Below are positions 5,929-12,860 of a stretch of DNA of 12,882 nt, piece by piece. The stretch's first letter is position 1. The number at the start of each line of letters is the position of its first letter. Both the position numbers and the translations under genes were made by a program. The DNA lies in NCBI GenBank assembly GCA_011192085.1, contig DUEQ01000317.1, positions 1 to 12,882 of the forward strand. The letters are read 5' to 3'. Under the pieces are notes generated by a model, which was given only the letters and a program-made list of their open reading frames with translations, was not told the DNA's origin and made no database searches. The DNA is from Caldilineae bacterium. Its GTDB lineage: Bacteria; Chloroflexota; Anaerolineae; J102.

Positions 5929-7812
5929 CTAACCTCCGGTTATTTCCCCTTCTGGATACGCGGGCTGCAACCGGATCACCGGGATGATCTTCAGCGTGAT
6001 CTCCACCGGCATCCCCAGGCGATCCGCCAGATGCTCCTGTAACGCGGCCACATCGGCGTGGGACAGAGGCTCTTCGGCTTCCACTTCCAGTTCCAGGGCG
6101 TATCCCTCATCGACGGCCTGGTAGGACCAGTCTCGTAGGACCACGTGGGGGAGGGCGACCACCTCCTCCCGCAAAGCGCTCGCCATTGCGGTTTCGATGT
6201 GCTGTTGCTTGAGCTGTTGCACCGTCACCACGGCCAGGGGGATGCTGATGAGGAGGATCATGACCAGGATGGCCCGCCAGCCCTGGGAGAAGAGGCGGAT
6301 GCGTTCTCGCCGCGTATATTGGGGCTGGAAGCCCATGGACAGGAAGATCCAACTGCTCATGGCCACGATGCCCACGAGATTGGTGAGAAAGAGCAGGCCC
6401 GCGCCCAACGCCGTCTCCCATGACCGCAACGCCAGGGCCATGCCGGTGGTGGACAGGGGCGGGATCAGGGCCACGGCGATGGCAACCCCTGGCAGAGAGG
6501 AGGAGACATGCTTTCGAGTCAATGCATAGGCCCCCGCAGCGCCCGCGGCCAGGGCGACGCCCAGGTCCAGCAAGTTGGGTTCGGAACGGGCGATCATTTC
6601 CGGGGTGAGGTCGTTGTAGGGGATCAGCGATTCCATGATGAAGCTGACTCCAAGCGTGGTGAGCACGCCCCAAAAGGTGGTTCTGATCCCTAGCCTGAGC
6701 AGCCGGGCGTCGCCCTGAACCACGCCCAGCCCCATGGCAATGATGGCTCCCATGAGGGGCGCGATGAGCATGGCCCCGATGATCACCGCGGGCGCGTTGA
6801 GGATCAGGCCCAGGGTGGCGATGATGGTGGAGAGCGCGATCATCGTGATGAAGTCGCGGGTGGTGCGGGCGCTGCGTCGCGATTCCCGGTAGACTTCCAC
6901 CTTCTCCGTCTCGGTGAGGTTGGGCGTGATCGCGGCGATGCCATCCCACAGCCGTCGGAACAGCGTCATGCGGCGGGGCAGGGGGCGCTTGATCACCAGA
7001 ACGGGGATCTGGGCCCGGGCTGCCACCTTCTCTGGAATCTCGCCGAAGCGGATGCGGTGGAGTACGCCCTCGCGCGATGCGCCGATGAGGACCACGTCGG
7101 CGTGGATGGGTGTCGCCATCTGCAGAATGCCCTCCTCGGGCGAGTCGGCCCGCACCACCTGGCAGTCGATGGCTTCGGGCGGCAGGGCGAGGCCCGCCAG
7201 GGCCTGTCGGGTGCGCTCTTCCAGGGCGAGTTGGATGGCGCGCACCTCCTCTTCGCTGGCGTGTTGAGGCGCGACCTGCATGACGATGATGCGGCTGCCA
7301 TAGGCTTGATGGAAATCCTGCGCGAAGCGAAATCCCAGGATGATGTTGGGGCCGCCCGCGCTGGGGATGAGCACCCGGTGCGGGGGCGGCGCGGCTTGAT
7401 TGCCCCGCCAGACCACGAGATCGCAGGGCACATCCATCAGCAGGTCGTGGAGCGTCACATCCTCGTCCACCCTTTCGTTTGGGCCGGGACGACGCCAGCT
7501 CAGGGCCAGGAGATCGGGCTTGAATTCCGCCACCGCATCGCGAATGCCTCCCGCCACCGATTGCGCCTCCCGACGCGCCACCTCCACATCCACCTGTACG
7601 TTCTGGAATCGCTGCGCGGCTTCGGCCAACCAATCGTCATCTTCCTCTTCGCGCCCATCTACGCTAGCTTCTTCCTGAGCTGCATTGAAGAGGGGGCGGC
7701 GAATATGCAGCAAAATGACCCGGGCGCGTTCGCCGCGGGCGACGGGCAGGATGAAGGTGGAGAGAATGGCGGCCTGCTCGGGCCGGGAAAGTGGAACGAG
7801 GATGGTTTTCAT
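5929..7812 (-). CDS. DUF389 membrane protein with N-terminal universal stress protein domains
   Basis: A 627-residue protein. Residues 1-140 and 145-276 look like two UspA-type domains (MKTILVPLSRPEQA at the start; VLIPSAGGPN at 147; VVLIGASREG at 240 followed by IPVLVIKRP). Residues 320-531 hold about seven membrane helices with DUF389 hallmarks: IIGAMLIAPLMG (344-355), GVALAAGAAGAYAL (418-431) and ALIPPLSTTGMAL (448-460). A soluble C-terminal domain (535-615) follows. An acidic run occurs near 54-60. The function of DUF389 proteins is not established; a nucleotide- or stress-sensing transporter or channel is a reasonable guess from the fusion. The start has no clear Shine-Dalgarno sequence. 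It converges with the methyltransferase gene across 45 bases, in which no terminator hairpin is evident. Confidence 0.85.
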   Translation of the reverse strand: MKTILVPLSRPEQAAILSTFILPVARGERARVILLHIRRPLFNAAQEEASVDGREEEDDDWLAEAAQRFQNVQVDVEVARREAQSVAGGIRDAVAEFKPDLLALSWRRPGPNERVDEDVTLHDLLMDVPCDLVVWRGNQAAPPPHRVLIPSAGGPNIILGFRFAQDFHQAYGSRIIVMQVAPQHASEEEVRAIQLALEERTRQALAGLALPPEAIDCQVVRADSPEEGILQMATPIHADVVLIGASREGVLHRIRFGEIPEKVAARAQIPVLVIKRPLPRRMTLFRRLWDGIAAITPNLTETEKVEVYRESRRSARTTRDFITMIALSTIIATLGLILNAPAVIIGAMLIAPLMGAIIAMGLGVVQGDARLLRLGIRTTFWGVLTTLGVSFIMESLIPYNDLTPEMIARSEPNLLDLGVALAAGAAGAYALTRKHVSSSLPGVAIAVALIPPLSTTGMALALRSWETALGAGLLFLTNLVGIVAMSSWIFLSMGFQPQYTRRERIRLFSQGWRAILVMILLISIPLAVVTVQQLKQQHIETAMASALREEVVALPHVVLRDWSYQAVDEGYALELEVEAEEPLSHADVAALQEHLADRLGMPVEITLKIIPVIRLQPAYPEGEITGG

Positions 7813-7841
7813 CTGATAAGTGAAAGGGAAAATAGATGACA

Positions 7842-7885
7842 GAGGATGGAGGATGGCGTTAGGCGACCACGCGTCGTCCGTCGTT
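7842..7885. repeat. Heptamer repeats GAGGATG x2 and CGTCGTC/CGTCGTT
   Basis: In the 83-base gap between tupA and the DUF389 gene, GAGGATG occurs twice in tandem (7842-7848, 7849-7855). CGTCGTC (7872-7878) is followed directly by CGTCGTT (7879-7885). Two units each is weak on its own, but the period of seven matches the other gaps. Confidence 0.45.
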
Positions 7886-7895
7886 CCTTCAGGGG

Positions 7896-8777
7896 TTACT
7901 TGGCATTAGGGTAAAAGAGCTGCTGGCCGTACGTCTCCTGACCGAATTCGGCGATGAGGGCTTGGGCTTCGACACTGGTAATCCAATCCACAAAGGCCAT
8001 GGCCGCGGCGAATTTATCTTGATGGGCATCAACCTGGCTGATGGGCAGCACGCCGTACTGGTTATAGAGGATGGGATCGCCCTCCACGAGGGTGGCCAGG
8101 TCAAGGTCGTCTTGACGGGCGAGATAAGTGGCCCGATCGCTGAGGGTGTAGGCCCGCTGCTCGCTGGCCATGGTCAGCACTGCGCCCATGCCCTGCCCCG
8201 CACTGCGATACCAATCCCCTCCAGGCTGCACGCCCGCCCTCTCCCAGATGCTCAGCTCCTTGATATGCGTGCCCGATTCATCTCCGCGGGAGACGAAGGC
8301 GGCCTGGGCCTCCGCGATCTTCTTGAACGCCGCGGCCGCGTCTTTCATCTCGCGGATGCCTGCGGGATCGTCGGGCGGGCCTACGATGACGAAGTCGTTG
8401 TACATGACGTCTTGACGGAAGGGCGCGTAGCCATCCGCCACGAACTGCTCCTCGCGGCTTTTGGCGTGCACCAGCAGCACGTCGGCATCTTTGGCCTGGC
8501 CCAGCTTCAGGGCCTGGCCTGTGCCTACGGCCACCACATCCACTTTGATGCCCGTCTTCTCCTCGAAATCGGGCAGGATGGCGTCTAGCAGGCCGCTGTC
8601 ATAGGTGCTGGTGGTGGTGGCCAGCACCAGTTCCCTGGCTGGCTCCACTTGCCCCCCTTCACTGCTTCCCGATGGGCTGCACGCGGCCAGTATGAGGGCC
8701 AGGAACAGCGTCACAGTCAGGAAGGCGATATGTCGAACGGGCATATCGGCGGCCCAAAAAAATCGACGATGCTTCAT
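7896..8777 (-). CDS. tupA: Tungstate-type ABC transporter substrate-binding lipoprotein TupA
   Basis: A 293-residue extracellular binding protein (PBP_like_2 family). A signal peptide ends in the lipobox LAAC with Cys33. TupA-type marks are ATTTSTYDSGLL (53-64), GTGQAL (85-90), NDFVIVGP (127-134), SRGDESGTHIKE (163-174) and YTLSDRATY (210-218). TupA binds tungstate with high affinity and hands it to the TupB permease and TupC ATPase for tungstoenzyme cofactor synthesis. Neither partner is in the window: the next gene downstream is the DUF389 protein. Upstream is a ModE-like regulator, which supports an oxyanion role; molybdate rather than tungstate cannot be excluded. The start is secured by a strong ribosome-binding site AAAGGAG seven bases before the ATG. 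Confidence 0.85.
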   Translation of the reverse strand: MKHRRFFWAADMPVRHIAFLTVTLFLALILAACSPSGSSEGGQVEPARELVLATTTSTYDSGLLDAILPDFEEKTGIKVDVVAVGTGQALKLGQAKDADVLLVHAKSREEQFVADGYAPFRQDVMYNDFVIVGPPDDPAGIREMKDAAAAFKKIAEAQAAFVSRGDESGTHIKELSIWERAGVQPGGDWYRSAGQGMGAVLTMASEQRAYTLSDRATYLARQDDLDLATLVEGDPILYNQYGVLPISQVDAHQDKFAAAMAFVDWITSVEAQALIAEFGQETYGQQLFYPNAK

Positions 8778-8784
8778 GTCCTCG

Positions 8785-8808
8785 CTCCTTTGTGAGTCGT
8801 TAACAAAG
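8785..8808 (-). promoter_or_regulatory. tupA ribosome-binding site within an inverted repeat
   Basis: On the minus strand, AAAGGAG (8785-8791) lies seven bases before the tupA ATG. Its first bases are part of ACAAAG (8788-8793), which is complementary to CUUUGU (8803-8808) across a nine-base loop, with one more G-U pair possible. Folding would hide part of the ribosome-binding site, a possible translational switch. The stem is short and AU-rich, so stability is doubtful; it could also be a protein-binding site for the ModE-like regulator. Confidence 0.4.
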
Positions 8809-8827
8809 AGGATGATGACAGCTCTAT

Positions 8828-8851
8828 GCGCCTTCGCGTCTCTGCGTGAGA
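8828..8851 (+). repeat. Octamer tandem repeat GCGYCTYY type
   Basis: Three eight-base units in phase: GCGCCTTC, GCGTCTCT and GCGTGAGA, in the gap between the ModE-like gene and tupA. The ending GCGTGAGA recurs, in reverse complement and embedded in a degraded copy, upstream of clpP at 11268-11299. Confidence 0.45.
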
Positions 8852-8868
8852 CCGCTTTCGAGGTTCCC

Positions 8869-9249
8869 CTATGCCTTATTTTGCGCCAGCGCCCGCGCCA
8901 GCTTATGCAAATGGGTCGTTCCCCGCTCCTGTGCGCAGGCGTCGATGGCCGCGAAGAGCTTATCCAGGTGCTCGATGAGGACGCGGGCCGCGGGCGTGAG
9001 CTGAGCCCCGCCGCCCCCGCGGCCCCCCACCGTCGTCTGCACCAGGGGGAACCCCAGCCGATCCTCCATGTCGTGGATGCGTTGCCAGGCCAGGCGATAC
9101 TGGATGTTCATGGCCTTGGCCGCGGCGCTGATGGAGCCCTCCCGATCCACGGCCTTCAGCAGCTCCATGCGCCAGCGGCTGAGCGCGACATCCCCCCCCT
9201 CGGTTTCGAGCCAGATGTTCGCGTGGATAGTGAGGGATGGAAGGGGCAT
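8869..9249 (-). CDS. One-domain ModE-like winged-helix regulator
   Basis: A 126-residue protein matching the N-terminal DNA-binding domain of ModE (LysR-type winged helix). The recognition helix region GSISAAAKAMNIQYRLAW lies at 38-55, and the wing with the typical glycine run GGRGGGGAQLTP at 75-86. The molybdate-binding Mop domains of full ModE are absent, leaving about 30 uncharacterised C-terminal residues. It probably regulates tupA 91 bases downstream; without the Mop domains the ligand, if any, is unknown. Similar short ModE-like proteins are known beside molybdate and tungstate transporters. The ATG has no Shine-Dalgarno sequence, and a GTAATCA heptamer pair lies about 12 bases upstream. 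Confidence 0.85.
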   Translation of the reverse strand: MPLPSLTIHANIWLETEGGDVALSRWRMELLKAVDREGSISAAAKAMNIQYRLAWQRIHDMEDRLGFPLVQTTVGGRGGGGAQLTPAARVLIEHLDKLFAAIDACAQERGTTHLHKLARALAQNKA

Positions 9250-9260
9250 GGGGATGTTCA

Positions 9261-9274
9261 GTAATCAGTAATCA
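9261..9274 (+). repeat. Heptamer tandem repeat GTAATCA x2
   Basis: Two perfect units, 9261-9267 and 9268-9274, in the 57-base gap between clpX and the ModE-like gene. They are identical to units of the repeat at 5131-5158. The preceding bases ATGTTCA look like a degenerate further unit. Confidence 0.6.
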
Positions 9275-9300
9275 TGCGTGAGGCTTTGAGACTTATTTTG

Positions 9301-9316
9301 AAGCGCTCAGGCGCTT
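9301..9316 (-). terminator. Small hairpin around the clpX stop codon
   Basis: On the minus strand AAGCGC (9311-9316) pairs with GCGCTT (9301-9306) around a four-base loop CTGA that contains the clpX stop TGA. The sequence after it is AT-rich but lacks a clean run of T, so it is at best a weak terminator. Confidence 0.2.
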
Positions 9317-10599
9317 TTGGCCAGTTCTTCGTCGCTGCGCCAGAGCAGGGGTTGATCCTGGTCATTCAACAGCAGAGGGCGGGTTCCCTGGGTGATGTTC
9401 TCCGCGTTGACCACGCATTTGGCCACGTCATCCCGGCCCGGAATCTCGAACATCACGTCCAGCAGCACATTTTCGACGATGGTGCGCAGGCCGCGAGCGC
9501 CCGTTTTGTGGGCCATGGCCTGTTGGGCCACCGCGCGCAGGGCCTCGGGCGTGAACGTGAGCTCCACGCCGTCCAGGGCCAACAGGCGCTGGTACTGGCG
9601 CACCACCGCGTTCTTGGGCTGGGTGAGGATGGCGATAAGGGAGTCTTCCTCCAGGGGTTCGAGATTGACCACCACGGGCAGGCGTCCCACGAATTCGGGG
9701 ATGAGCCCGAACGCCAGCAGGTCTTCGGGACTGACCTTCGTCAGGAGCTGGGTGCGGCGCTTCTCCAGCGCCGCTTTCTCCATGGGCGCGCCGCCAAAGC
9801 CCAAACGCCCTTCTGCGCCCACGCGCTTGGCGATGATCTCCTCGATGCCCGCGAACGCGCCCCCAGCGATGAACAGGATGTTGCTGGTGTCGATGGAGAT
9901 GAGCTCCTGCTGGGGATGTTTGCGTCCGCCCTGGGGCGGGATGTTGGCCACCGCGCCCTCGATGATCTTCAGCAAGGCCTGCTGCACCCCCTCGCCCGAT
10001 ACATCTCGGGTGATGGAGGGGTTGGCGCCTGACTTGCGCGCGATCTTGTCGATCTCATCGATGTAGACGATACCGATCTCGGCCCGCTCCACCTCCCAAT
10101 CGGCAGCCTGAAGCAGCCGCACCAGGATGTTCTCCACATCGTCGCCCACATAGCCCGCCTCGGTCAGGCTGGTGGCGTCGGCAATGGTGAAGGGCACGTC
10201 GAGGATGCGGGCCAGGGTTTGGGCCAGCAGGGTCTTGCCGCTACCGGTTGGGCCCAGAAGGAGGATATTGCTCTTCTGCAACTCTACCTCGTCGATCTCA
10301 TGGCCCCAGATGATGCGCTTGTAGTGATTGTAAACCGCGACGGAGAGGACCTTCTTGGCCCGTTCCTGGCCGATGACGTACTCATCCAGCCGTCGCACCA
10401 GGTCCTGAGGCGACAGCACCTGGTCCATGCTCAGGGTGATGGCGGGTTTCTGCTGAGCCGAGGGGGGCACGCCTTCCTCTTCCAATATCTCGACGCATAG
10501 GCCCACGCATTCATCGCAGATGTTGACGCCGTCCGGACCCGCGATGAGGCGCTGCACCTCATGTTCGGGGCGATGACAGAAAGAGCAGTAATGGGTCAT
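9307..10599 (-). CDS. clpX: ATP-dependent Clp protease ATP-binding subunit ClpX
   Basis: A 430-residue AAA+ unfoldase that recognises tagged proteins and feeds them into ClpP. A four-cysteine zinc-binding domain lies at the N-terminus (Cys5, Cys8, Cys28, Cys31). Walker A is GPTGSGKT (116-123), Walker B is VYIDEID (178-184), the substrate-gripping pore loop is GYVGDD (149-154), and the RKH loop is at 226-228. The ClpP-docking IGF loop appears as LGF (266-268), and sensor 2 as GARGLR (367-372). All key residues are present and the length is typical. The gene starts two bases after the clpP stop, so the two are almost certainly one transcript, with translational coupling likely. Confidence 0.97.
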   Translation of the reverse strand: MTHYCSFCHRPEHEVQRLIAGPDGVNICDECVGLCVEILEEEGVPPSAQQKPAITLSMDQVLSPQDLVRRLDEYVIGQERAKKVLSVAVYNHYKRIIWGHEIDEVELQKSNILLLGPTGSGKTLLAQTLARILDVPFTIADATSLTEAGYVGDDVENILVRLLQAADWEVERAEIGIVYIDEIDKIARKSGANPSITRDVSGEGVQQALLKIIEGAVANIPPQGGRKHPQQELISIDTSNILFIAGGAFAGIEEIIAKRVGAEGRLGFGGAPMEKAALEKRRTQLLTKVSPEDLLAFGLIPEFVGRLPVVVNLEPLEEDSLIAILTQPKNAVVRQYQRLLALDGVELTFTPEALRAVAQQAMAHKTGARGLRTIVENVLLDVMFEIPGRDDVAKCVVNAENITQGTRPLLLNDQDQPLLWRSDEELAKSA

Positions 10600-10601
10600 G
10601 G

Positions 10602-11237
10602 TCAGTCTTCGCTCTTCTCAAGCATCGGATCAGGCTCGCCGAAAATGTGGTCGATGATGCCGTATTCCAGGGCCTCCTGGGGGTGCATGTAATGATCGCG
10701 GTCAAAATCGGCCTCGATGCGCTCCATGGGCTGGCCCGTGTGTTTGGATAGGATGTAGAAATTTGCGTTCTGCAGGCGTTCCAGCTCCTTGAACTGGATG
10801 CGGACATCGGGCGTGTAGCCATGCGCGCCGCCGCCCGCAGGATGCATGTGGATGGTGCTATGGGGCAAGGCGTAGCGCTTGCCCTTCTCGCCCGCGGCCA
10901 GGAGGATGGTGGCCATGCTGGCGGTGATCCCCACGGCCCAGGTGGACACGGGCGCCTGGATCATCTGCATGGTATCATAAATAGCCAGCCCCGCGTAAAC
11001 GTGCCCGCCAGGGGAGTTGATGTAGAGCTGGATGTCTCGTTCGGGGTCCACATGGTTGAGATAGAGCATCTGGGCGATGATGCTGTTGGCCACCTGGTCG
11101 TTGATGGGCGTGCCCAGGAAGATGATGCGCTCTTTGAGCAGCAGGGAGTAGATGTCCATGGCCCGTTCGCCGCGCCCTGTCTGCTCGATGACCATGGGGA
11201 TGAGGGATTGGGGGATGTTCATGGGGGTTTCGTTCAT
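10602..11237 (-). CDS. clpP: ATP-dependent Clp protease proteolytic subunit ClpP, divergent active-site loops
   Basis: A 211-residue ClpP, the barrel-shaped serine peptidase that works with ClpX. The catalytic triad is Ser107 (in [13 protein letters not shown]), His132 (in MHPAGGG) and Asp196 (in YGIIDHI). The oxyanion loop INSPGG and the helix GLAIYDTMQ are normal. The loops around Ser and His differ from the common GQAASMGAFLL and IHQPLGG at the same length, which suggests a distinct ClpP branch. An upstream in-frame ATG at 11363 would add 42 residues encoded by heptamer repeats, so 11237 is chosen; 11222 is a weaker alternative. There is no strong Shine-Dalgarno sequence. The gene lies between tig and clpX, the usual order. 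Confidence 0.93.
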   Translation of the reverse strand: MNETPMNIPQSLIPMVIEQTGRGERAMDIYSLLLKERIIFLGTPINDQVANSIIAQMLYLNHVDPERDIQLYINSPGGHVYAGLAIYDTMQMIQAPVSTWAVGITASMATILLAAGEKGKRYALPHSTIHMHPAGGGAHGYTPDVRIQFKELERLQNANFYILSKHTGQPMERIEADFDRDHYMHPQEALEYGIIDHIFGEPDPMLEKSED

Positions 11238-11267
11238 GGTGATCTTTACAACCTGTTTTTTATCATT

Positions 11268-11299
11268 CTCACGCCAAGTGGCTAAAAAGGCGCAAAGTA
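11268..11299 (-). repeat. Degraded octamer-type repeat upstream of clpP
   Basis: On the minus strand the stretch begins ACTTTGCGCC and ends TTGGCGTGAGA. This resembles a decayed relative of the GCG-octamer repeat at 8828-8851, sharing GCGTGAGA and GCGCCTT. It lies 31 bases before the clpP ATG, where a promoter is expected; no convincing -35/-10 pair could be fixed. Confidence 0.3.
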
Positions 11300-11312
11300 A
11301 AAAGAGAAGTTT

Positions 11313-11340
11313 GCAGGTGGCAGGTTGCAGGTGGTAGGTA
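11313..11340 (+). repeat. Heptamer tandem repeat GCAGGTG x4
   Basis: Four consecutive units: GCAGGTG (11313), GCAGGTT (11320), GCAGGTG (11327) and a degenerate GTAGGTA (11334). An inverted copy of the same motif lies at 11358-11367, so the array and its inverted copy can pair. Confidence 0.7.
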
Positions 11341-11367
11341 GGCTGCACAAGTTGACTTGCCACCTGC
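11313..11367 (-). terminator. Long stem-loop between tig and clpP, possible terminator
   Basis: GCAGGTGGCA (11313-11322) is perfectly complementary to TGCCACCTGC (11358-11367). Pairing continues inward for four more bases including two G-U pairs (11323-11326 with 11354-11357), giving a 14-pair stem with a loop of 27 bases. On the minus strand, in the sense of tig, the stem is followed after about eight bases by a T-rich stretch. It could separate tig from clpP-clpX transcription, though the loop is large and the T tract is displaced. Confidence 0.4.
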
Positions 11368-11396
11368 GACCCGCCGCGCCCTCATTTTACGGGTTT

Positions 11397-11456
11397 TTAT
11401 GCTTCTTCGGTTTCCTCAGCCTCAGATTCGGCATCTTCTTCAGGAGAACGTTCTTC
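11397..11456 (-). other. In-frame continuation of the trigger factor acidic tail after the stop
   Basis: Directly after the tig TAA (11457-11459), the same frame stays open for 19 codons and ends at a second TAA (11397-11399). The encoded residues are Glu-rich (11 of 19 are Glu or Asp), in the same style as the tail before the stop. No start codon is in it, so it is not a separate gene. It looks like the amputated end of tig, or a readthrough extension. Confidence 0.6.
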
Positions 11457-12860
11457 TTATTCCGCGCCTTCCTCTTCCTCGTCAGCTTCATCTGCCACCG
11501 CCTCAACCGCTTCCGGTTCCTCGGGCGCTTCTTCCACTGGATGCTCGCCCGGCGCGGGAACCTCCTCGCCCTTGGCGATGGCTTTCAGCAGCTTGAACGC
11601 CTTGCGGCGCAGGACGATCTCGCGGATGAACTCGCGATAGCCCTCGTTGGATTGCATCGCCTCGATGAGCTCCTCCGTCTGCGAAGAATCGAGGCTCGCA
11701 TCCCGAATGTACTGCTCCAGCTCATACTGGGTGACCTCGAACCCCTCCCGCTCGGCGATGGCGTCCAGCAGCAGGCGATCCTCCAGCCGGGTGCGGGCGT
11801 CGGGCTCCAGCTCCTTGCGATACGCCTCCATGCTCTTTCCCTGGAGGTCGAGCAATTGCTGAGTGGACTCGAAGCCGTACGCCTTGTAGATGTCTTCCCG
11901 CTCCCGCTCCAGGAGCTCGACCTCGCGGGCCAGGGTGGCGGGCGCGTAGCGAATGGTCGCGCCCTTCTTCAGCTTCTCGGACAGCTCGGCATTGAATTTT
12001 TGCTCGGCGTCACGCGCCAGATGGGCGCGTGCAGCTTCTTCCACAGCTTCCTTGAATGCCTCCACCGTTTCGTATTCGGTGTTCTCGGCCACCAGTTCGT
12101 CGGTCAGTTCGGGCAGCTCGTCGGCCTTAACGCCCTTCACCTCCACTTCGAATTCCGTGGTCTTGCCCGCCCAAGGCGAATCACTATCCTCGGGGAAGTC
12201 GATGGCGAAGGTCTTTTTCTCGCCCGGCTCTATGCCCACGATGGCCGCGTCGAACTCGGGCGACAGGGTGGGAACCTCCGCGTCGGGGATGATCTCCCAT
12301 TCATCCTGGTCGATCTCGGTCTCTCCATCCACCGTCATCTTCATGCTGAGGGTGACCAGATCGCCGTATTCCACCGGACGATCAACTGGATTCCACACCT
12401 TGTTATGCTCCAGAAAATGATGGAGCTCTTCGTCCACCCGTTTAAGGACTTCGGCCTCGTCCACGGGCTCCAGGGGCACGCGAATGGCGCGATAATCGCC
12501 CGGATCGACCTCGGGCTTCAGGGGAACGGCGAACTCGTACGTGAGCGGTTCCAGCTCCACATGACGCAGCGCCGCGCCAGGGACGATCTTGTCCTCGTCC
12601 ACCCCCTTGATGGCTTCCTGGAACACCTCCTCAGCCAAATCATCTGCCAACTCTTGCAGCAGATACTCCCGGCCAAGACGGGCGATGATGAGATTCGCGG
12701 GCGCTTTGCCGGGCCGAAAGCCGGGAATGCGCATCCTGCGCCCCAGCTTTTTCGCCAGCTTGCGCAATTCCGCATTCACGCGGTCCTGGGGAACCTCCAC
12801 CTTCAGGAGGAGCTCGTTGGTGTCTTCGAGGATTTGTTGGGTGATATTCAGTTCAGACAT
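11457..12860 (-). CDS. tig: Trigger factor (ribosome-associated chaperone and prolyl isomerase)
   Basis: A 467-residue trigger factor, which binds the ribosome at the tunnel exit and shields nascent chains. The N-terminal ribosome-binding domain carries the signature GFRPGKAP (47-54). An FKBP-type prolyl isomerase domain spans about 165-245 (YGDLVTLSMK at the start, then IEPGEKKTF near 210). The helical chaperone domain runs from 250 to 430. An acidic tail of about 35 residues, mostly Glu with Ala, Pro and Val, ends the protein. The start at 12860 has AAAAGG six bases upstream. The stop TAA is flanked on both sides by in-frame Glu codons, so the natural C-terminus may be 20 residues longer. 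It is upstream of clpP-clpX, as in many bacteria. Confidence 0.96.
   Translation of the reverse strand: MSELNITQQILEDTNELLLKVEVPQDRVNAELRKLAKKLGRRMRIPGFRPGKAPANLIIARLGREYLLQELADDLAEEVFQEAIKGVDEDKIVPGAALRHVELEPLTYEFAVPLKPEVDPGDYRAIRVPLEPVDEAEVLKRVDEELHHFLEHNKVWNPVDRPVEYGDLVTLSMKMTVDGETEIDQDEWEIIPDAEVPTLSPEFDAAIVGIEPGEKKTFAIDFPEDSDSPWAGKTTEFEVEVKGVKADELPELTDELVAENTEYETVEAFKEAVEEAARAHLARDAEQKFNAELSEKLKKGATIRYAPATLAREVELLEREREDIYKAYGFESTQQLLDLQGKSMEAYRKELEPDARTRLEDRLLLDAIAEREGFEVTQYELEQYIRDASLDSSQTEELIEAMQSNEGYREFIREIVLRRKAFKLLKAIAKGEEVPAPGEHPVEEAPEEPEAVEAVADEADEEEEGAE

Noticed and set aside
6107..7633. A 508-codon open frame on the same strand in another frame of the DUF389 gene
   Set aside because: His/Arg/Gly/Pro-rich translation typical of a wrong frame in GC-rich DNA; the DUF389 frame explains the region.
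7896..8777. Phosphate-binding PstS
   Set aside because: The ATTTSTYDSGLL and SRGDESGTHIKE motifs and the ModE-like neighbour fit TupA; there is no pho or pst context.
8778..8868. Molybdenum-cofactor riboswitch before tupA
   Set aside because: The 91-base gap is mostly octamer repeat and lacks the long conserved stems of that class; only a six-base inverted repeat is seen.
11238..11363. ClpP N-terminal extension of 42 residues from an upstream ATG
   Set aside because: The extension is encoded by intergenic repeats and has no similarity to ClpP propeptides; the family N-terminus begins after 11237.
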